Below, in pieces: positions 15,293 to 16,905 of a DNA stretch of 16,905 nucleotides (positions are counted from its first letter, which is position 1; each line of letters starts with the position of its first letter). Position numbers and translations under genes: made by a program. This stretch comes from Candidatus Muproteobacteria bacterium RIFCSPHIGHO2_01_FULL_65_16 (GTDB taxonomy: Bacteria > Pseudomonadota > Gammaproteobacteria > Acidiferrobacterales > Sulfurifustaceae): assembly GCA_001785175.1 (NCBI GenBank), contig MFSY01000096.1, positions 4,911 through 21,815 of the forward strand, written 5' to 3'. The notes beneath the pieces are model-generated. The model ran no database searches. It was not told the origin of the DNA and worked only from the letters and a program-made list of their open reading frames with translations.

Positions 15293-15762
15293 GGGTTCCG
15301 GTGCCCGTCCCGCGGCGGTTTCGGGCGCGGCTGGATGACCGCGTGCACGCGCCTGTTCGCGTCCGCGGCGGCGCTGAAGCTCTTCTGGATGAAATCGTAG
15401 TCAATCACCCGCGCGCTGAAGGAGTCGTCGTCGCGCCGCAGCACGGCCGGGTTGCCGGTGATGCGCGCCGTCTGCGGTTTGTTCGCGCGCGTGCGCACCT
15501 CGACGCGGTCGGCGTCTATCCGCATCCGGCCCTGGCGGATGGCGACGGCGCCGTGGTAGACGACGGCGCCGGTCTTCTGGTTGATGTCCACGACGCGGGC
15601 GTTGATGTGCACCGGCTCGTCCCGGTCCGGCGTCAGCGCGGACGCTGTGCCGGAGAAAAGAGCAAAGAGAAAAGAGCAAAGCAATACGAGCGCGCGCAGC
15701 GCCGGCGACGGCGCCTCCGCCCCTTTGCTCTTTGCTCTTTTCTCTTTCCGCTCGCGGTTCAT
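15289..15762 (-). CDS. lptA: LPS transport periplasmic protein LptA (157 aa), short and with a repeat-encoded signal peptide
   Basis: LptA forms the periplasmic beta-jellyroll bridge that carries LPS to the outer membrane. Family landmarks: [51 protein letters not shown], and [10 protein letters not shown]. Two oddities stand out. First, the N-terminus ([14 protein letters not shown], then Ala/Pro/Leu residues, [17 protein letters not shown]) is largely encoded by heptamer repeats: three GAGCAAA-type units give the basic region and four TTTGCTC/TTTTCTC units give the hydrophobic core. Second, compared from memory with E. coli LptA, about 30 residues are missing between GNPAVLRR and DDDSFSA, leaving a mature part near 114 residues against about 158. 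The ATG overlaps the lptC stop (ATGA) and is chosen for that reason. No downstream start gives a better signal peptide. Confidence 0.88.
   Translation of the reverse strand: MNRERKEKRAKSKGAEAPSPALRALVLLCSFLFALFSGTASALTPDRDEPVHINARVVDINQKTGAVVYHGAVAIRQGRMRIDADRVEVRTRANKPQTARITGNPAVLRRDDDSFSARVIDYDFIQKSFSAAADANRRVHAVIQPRPKPPRDGHRNP
15653..15747 (-). repeat. Opposed heptamer arrays inside the lptA signal-peptide coding region
   Basis: On the plus strand, four heptamers GAGAAAA, GAGCAAA, GAGAAAA, GAGCAAA (15653-15680) face TTTGCTC, TTTGCTC, TTTTCTC (15724-15744). They share a perfect 18-base inverted repeat (15664-15681 with 15730-15747) around a 48-base spacer. The arms encode the signal-peptide core and basic region of LptA. 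The lptA mRNA could fold into a hairpin starting about 16 bases after its ATG. Confidence 0.92.
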
Positions 15763-16184
15763 TTGTCGAGCCTGATGTTCATGCGCTCGGCCGTGATCTC
15801 GCCCCCGGCGCCGCGCGCGTCGCGCCCGCGTGTGACCCGGACGGCGCCGCTCAACACGAGGTTGCTCCTGTCCTTCGGCAGCCAGCCGTTCGCGGCGCGC
15901 GCGTGTACCGGGGCGCCGTCCCCGTACTGCACCAGCTCGGGCTGCTCCAGCTCGGAGCTGCCGTCGTCGGCGTAGTGCGTGAGCCGCCGGGCCGAGAGCA
16001 CGTAGCGCCGGCGCCCCTGCTTGTCGAGCACGGTGGCGTGAAAGTTCTCGACGATGTAGTCCGGCTCGTGCCGCGGCGCGCCGCCGAACCGCTCCGACGT
16101 CCCGGATATCCGCTCCGACAGCCACCACGAGCCGGCGGCGAGCAGCGCCAGCGTGAGCGCGATCGAGATTTTTTTGACGTCCAT
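15759..16184 (-). CDS. lptC: LPS export system protein LptC (141 aa), C-terminally short
   Basis: LptC is a bitopic inner-membrane protein whose periplasmic jellyroll passes LPS from LptB2FG to LptA. Seen here: a basic start MDVKK, one membrane segment (about 6-22, ISIALTLALLAAGSWWL), then YIVENFHATVLDKQGRRRYVLSA, HYADDGSSELEQPEL, a NLVLSGAVRVTRG strand and [13 protein letters not shown] recall E. coli LptC as 191 residues with about 45 more after this point (the T-PV-I...G-G...L-SQVRG strands). Those are absent, and no other frame downstream encodes them; the heptamer array at the lptA start begins about 10 bases past the stop. The ATG at 16184 is chosen; a TTG two codons upstream (16190) is possible. 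The stop overlaps lptA (ATGA). Confidence 0.85.
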   Translation of the reverse strand: MDVKKISIALTLALLAAGSWWLSERISGTSERFGGAPRHEPDYIVENFHATVLDKQGRRRYVLSARRLTHYADDGSSELEQPELVQYGDGAPVHARAANGWLPKDRSNLVLSGAVRVTRGRDARGAGGEITAERMNIRLDK

Positions 16185-16203
16185 GGGCAACGTGCACCGC
16201 GGG

Positions 16204-16782
16204 TCAGCGCAGGTACTTCTGCATCTCCGCGCCGTACGCGCCCTGCGCGAACAGGATCAGCTCGCACAGTTCGCGCGCCGCGCCGTAGCCGCCGATGCTG
16301 GGCGTGACCCAGTGGGCGTGTTGCTTCGCCAGCGGATGCGCGTTCTGCACCGCCGCCGCCAGCCCCACCTGCAGCATGATCGGCAGGTCCACGACGTCGT
16401 CGCCGAGAAAGGCGGCCTGTTCGTGCGCGAGGCCGAGCTTGGCGAGCAGCTCCTCGTAGGCGGGCAGCTTCTCCTGGCGGCCCTGATAGACGTGCTGGAT
16501 GCCGAGATCCAGCACCCGATGCTCCACGACGCGCGAGCTGCGGCCGGTGATGATGCCCGTGGCCACGCCGTGGCGCTGGAGCATTTTTATCCCGTGCCCG
16601 TCCTTGGAATTGAACGCCTTGTACTCCTGGCCGTCGTCGCCAAGTACCAGGCGCCCGTCGGTGAGGACGCCGTCAACGTCGAACAGCACCAGCCGCACCT
16701 TGGCGGCGAGGCCGAGCACCTGTTCGCCGGCGTCGAATGGAAGCGGGAAGGCCGAGTCCACGCTGTTCACTTTGCTTTGCAC
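16204..16782 (-). CDS. kdsC: 3-deoxy-D-manno-octulosonate 8-phosphate phosphatase KdsC (192 aa)
   Basis: HAD-superfamily (C0 type, no cap) phosphatase that makes free Kdo for LPS inner core. Motif I is FDVDGVLTDG (Asp35, Asp37), motif II ITGR (79-81), the Lys is in GRQEKLPAYEELL (Lys105), and motif IV is LGDDVVDLPIM (Asp128, Asp129, Asp132). The C-terminal GYGAARELCELIL segment is typical. At 192 residues it is slightly longer than usual; residues 1-20 or so (MQSKVNSVDSAFPLPF) are unlike family N-termini. They come from an AAAGTGC/AAAGCAA-like stretch, so the true start may be a GTG at 16770. kdsD commonly precedes kdsC; the 123 bases upstream hold only hairpin repeats. It is followed 19 bases later by lptC, linking Kdo synthesis with LPS export. 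Confidence 0.93.
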   Translation of the reverse strand: MQSKVNSVDSAFPLPFDAGEQVLGLAAKVRLVLFDVDGVLTDGRLVLGDDGQEYKAFNSKDGHGIKMLQRHGVATGIITGRSSRVVEHRVLDLGIQHVYQGRQEKLPAYEELLAKLGLAHEQAAFLGDDVVDLPIMLQVGLAAAVQNAHPLAKQHAHWVTPSIGGYGAARELCELILFAQGAYGAEMQKYLR

Positions 16783-16797
16783 TTTTGTCTCTGTCGA

Positions 16798-16888
16798 GCC
16801 GCCCTACGGGCGGCGTTTATATGAATGCGGGATGCTCCCGCCCCGCACCCAGGGCTACTTTCTCTTGCTTGTCCAAGAGAAAGTAGCC
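16798..16888. repeat. Cluster of three hairpins upstream of kdsC, including GGCTACTTTCTCTTG palindrome
   Basis: GCCGCCC-TAC-GGGCGGC at 16798-16814, GCGGGA-TGC-TCCCGC at 16827-16841, and a perfect 15-bp stem GGCTACTTTCTCTTG (16853-16867) with CAAGAGAAAGTAGCC (16874-16888) around a 6-base loop. I know the last motif as a recurring intergenic repeat in many proteobacteria. On the minus strand these precede kdsC and would lie in its leader if transcription starts further upstream. Confidence 0.8.
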
Positions 16889-16905
16889 AAAGAGAAGGAC
16901 ACCCC

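Noticed and set aside
15640..15700. Lipoprotein signal (Cys in the LptA hydrophobic core)
   Set aside because: The residues before Cys (VLLC) do not fit a lipobox, and the Cys lies within the hydrophobic core, not at a cleavage site; TASA-LTPD is a better signal peptidase I site.
15763..16197. Upstream extension of the lptA frame to 16197
   Set aside because: The extra sequence is the lptC coding region read in another frame and has no signal peptide or family match. The ATG at 15762 in the ATGA overlap is the natural start.

Overview
The window is GC-rich chromosomal DNA with a Gram-negative, outer-membrane gene set. The gene order (yhdP, a nitrilase-family gene, tldD, pmbA on the plus strand; kdsC, lptC, lptA, lptB, rpoN, hpf, ptsN, hprK, rapZ, a mannose-type PTS IIA, HPr, EI on the minus strand; mgtE next to the PTS block) is that of a gammaproteobacterium outside the Enterobacterales. 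HprK, a plain enzyme I and mgtE beside the PTS genes recall the Xanthomonadales arrangement; Acidiferrobacterales-like lineages are another possibility. This placement is inference from gene order and protein character, not from a marker gene.

Layout. 1-749 is the 3' end of yhdP. 901-5067 holds a small secreted protein, a carbon-nitrogen hydrolase, tldD and pmbA, with a 4-base overlap at two of the junctions. 5241-6590 is mgtE and 6699-7100 a stand-alone WYL-domain protein. The minus-strand block (7157-16782) converges on it. Read in its own direction it runs kdsC-lptC-lptA-lptB (Kdo synthesis and the LPS export bridge), rpoN-hpf-ptsN-hprK (sigma-54, ribosome hibernation, EIIA-Ntr, HPr kinase/phosphorylase), a 390-base repeat-filled gap, rapZ-IIA-HPr, a 180-base repeat gap, then ptsI. 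No PTS permease is present, so the phosphorelay here looks regulatory: EI passes phosphate to HPr and on to the IIA proteins, HprK acts on HPr Ser46, and RapZ and sigma-54 are the regulatory outlets.

The unexpected content is the repeat load and where it sits. Almost every gap carries short tandem arrays: heptamers (units TAGCTGA, ACGAGCC, ACTGAGG, GAGCAAA and variants), 8-10-mers of the CGCAGAGG type, and three kinds of longer palindromic element. Some have entered genes. A heptamer array is read in frame inside tldD. Heptamers form the N-terminus of pmbA, together with a 13-bp inverted repeat that covers its start codon. hprK ends in repeat sequence. At the lptC-lptA junction, opposed heptamer arrays lie where the LptC C-terminus is missing and encode both the basic region and the hydrophobic core of the LptA signal peptide. 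Separately, the mannose-type IIA protein has Gln where the phosphorylatable His should be, while HPr and EI keep theirs.
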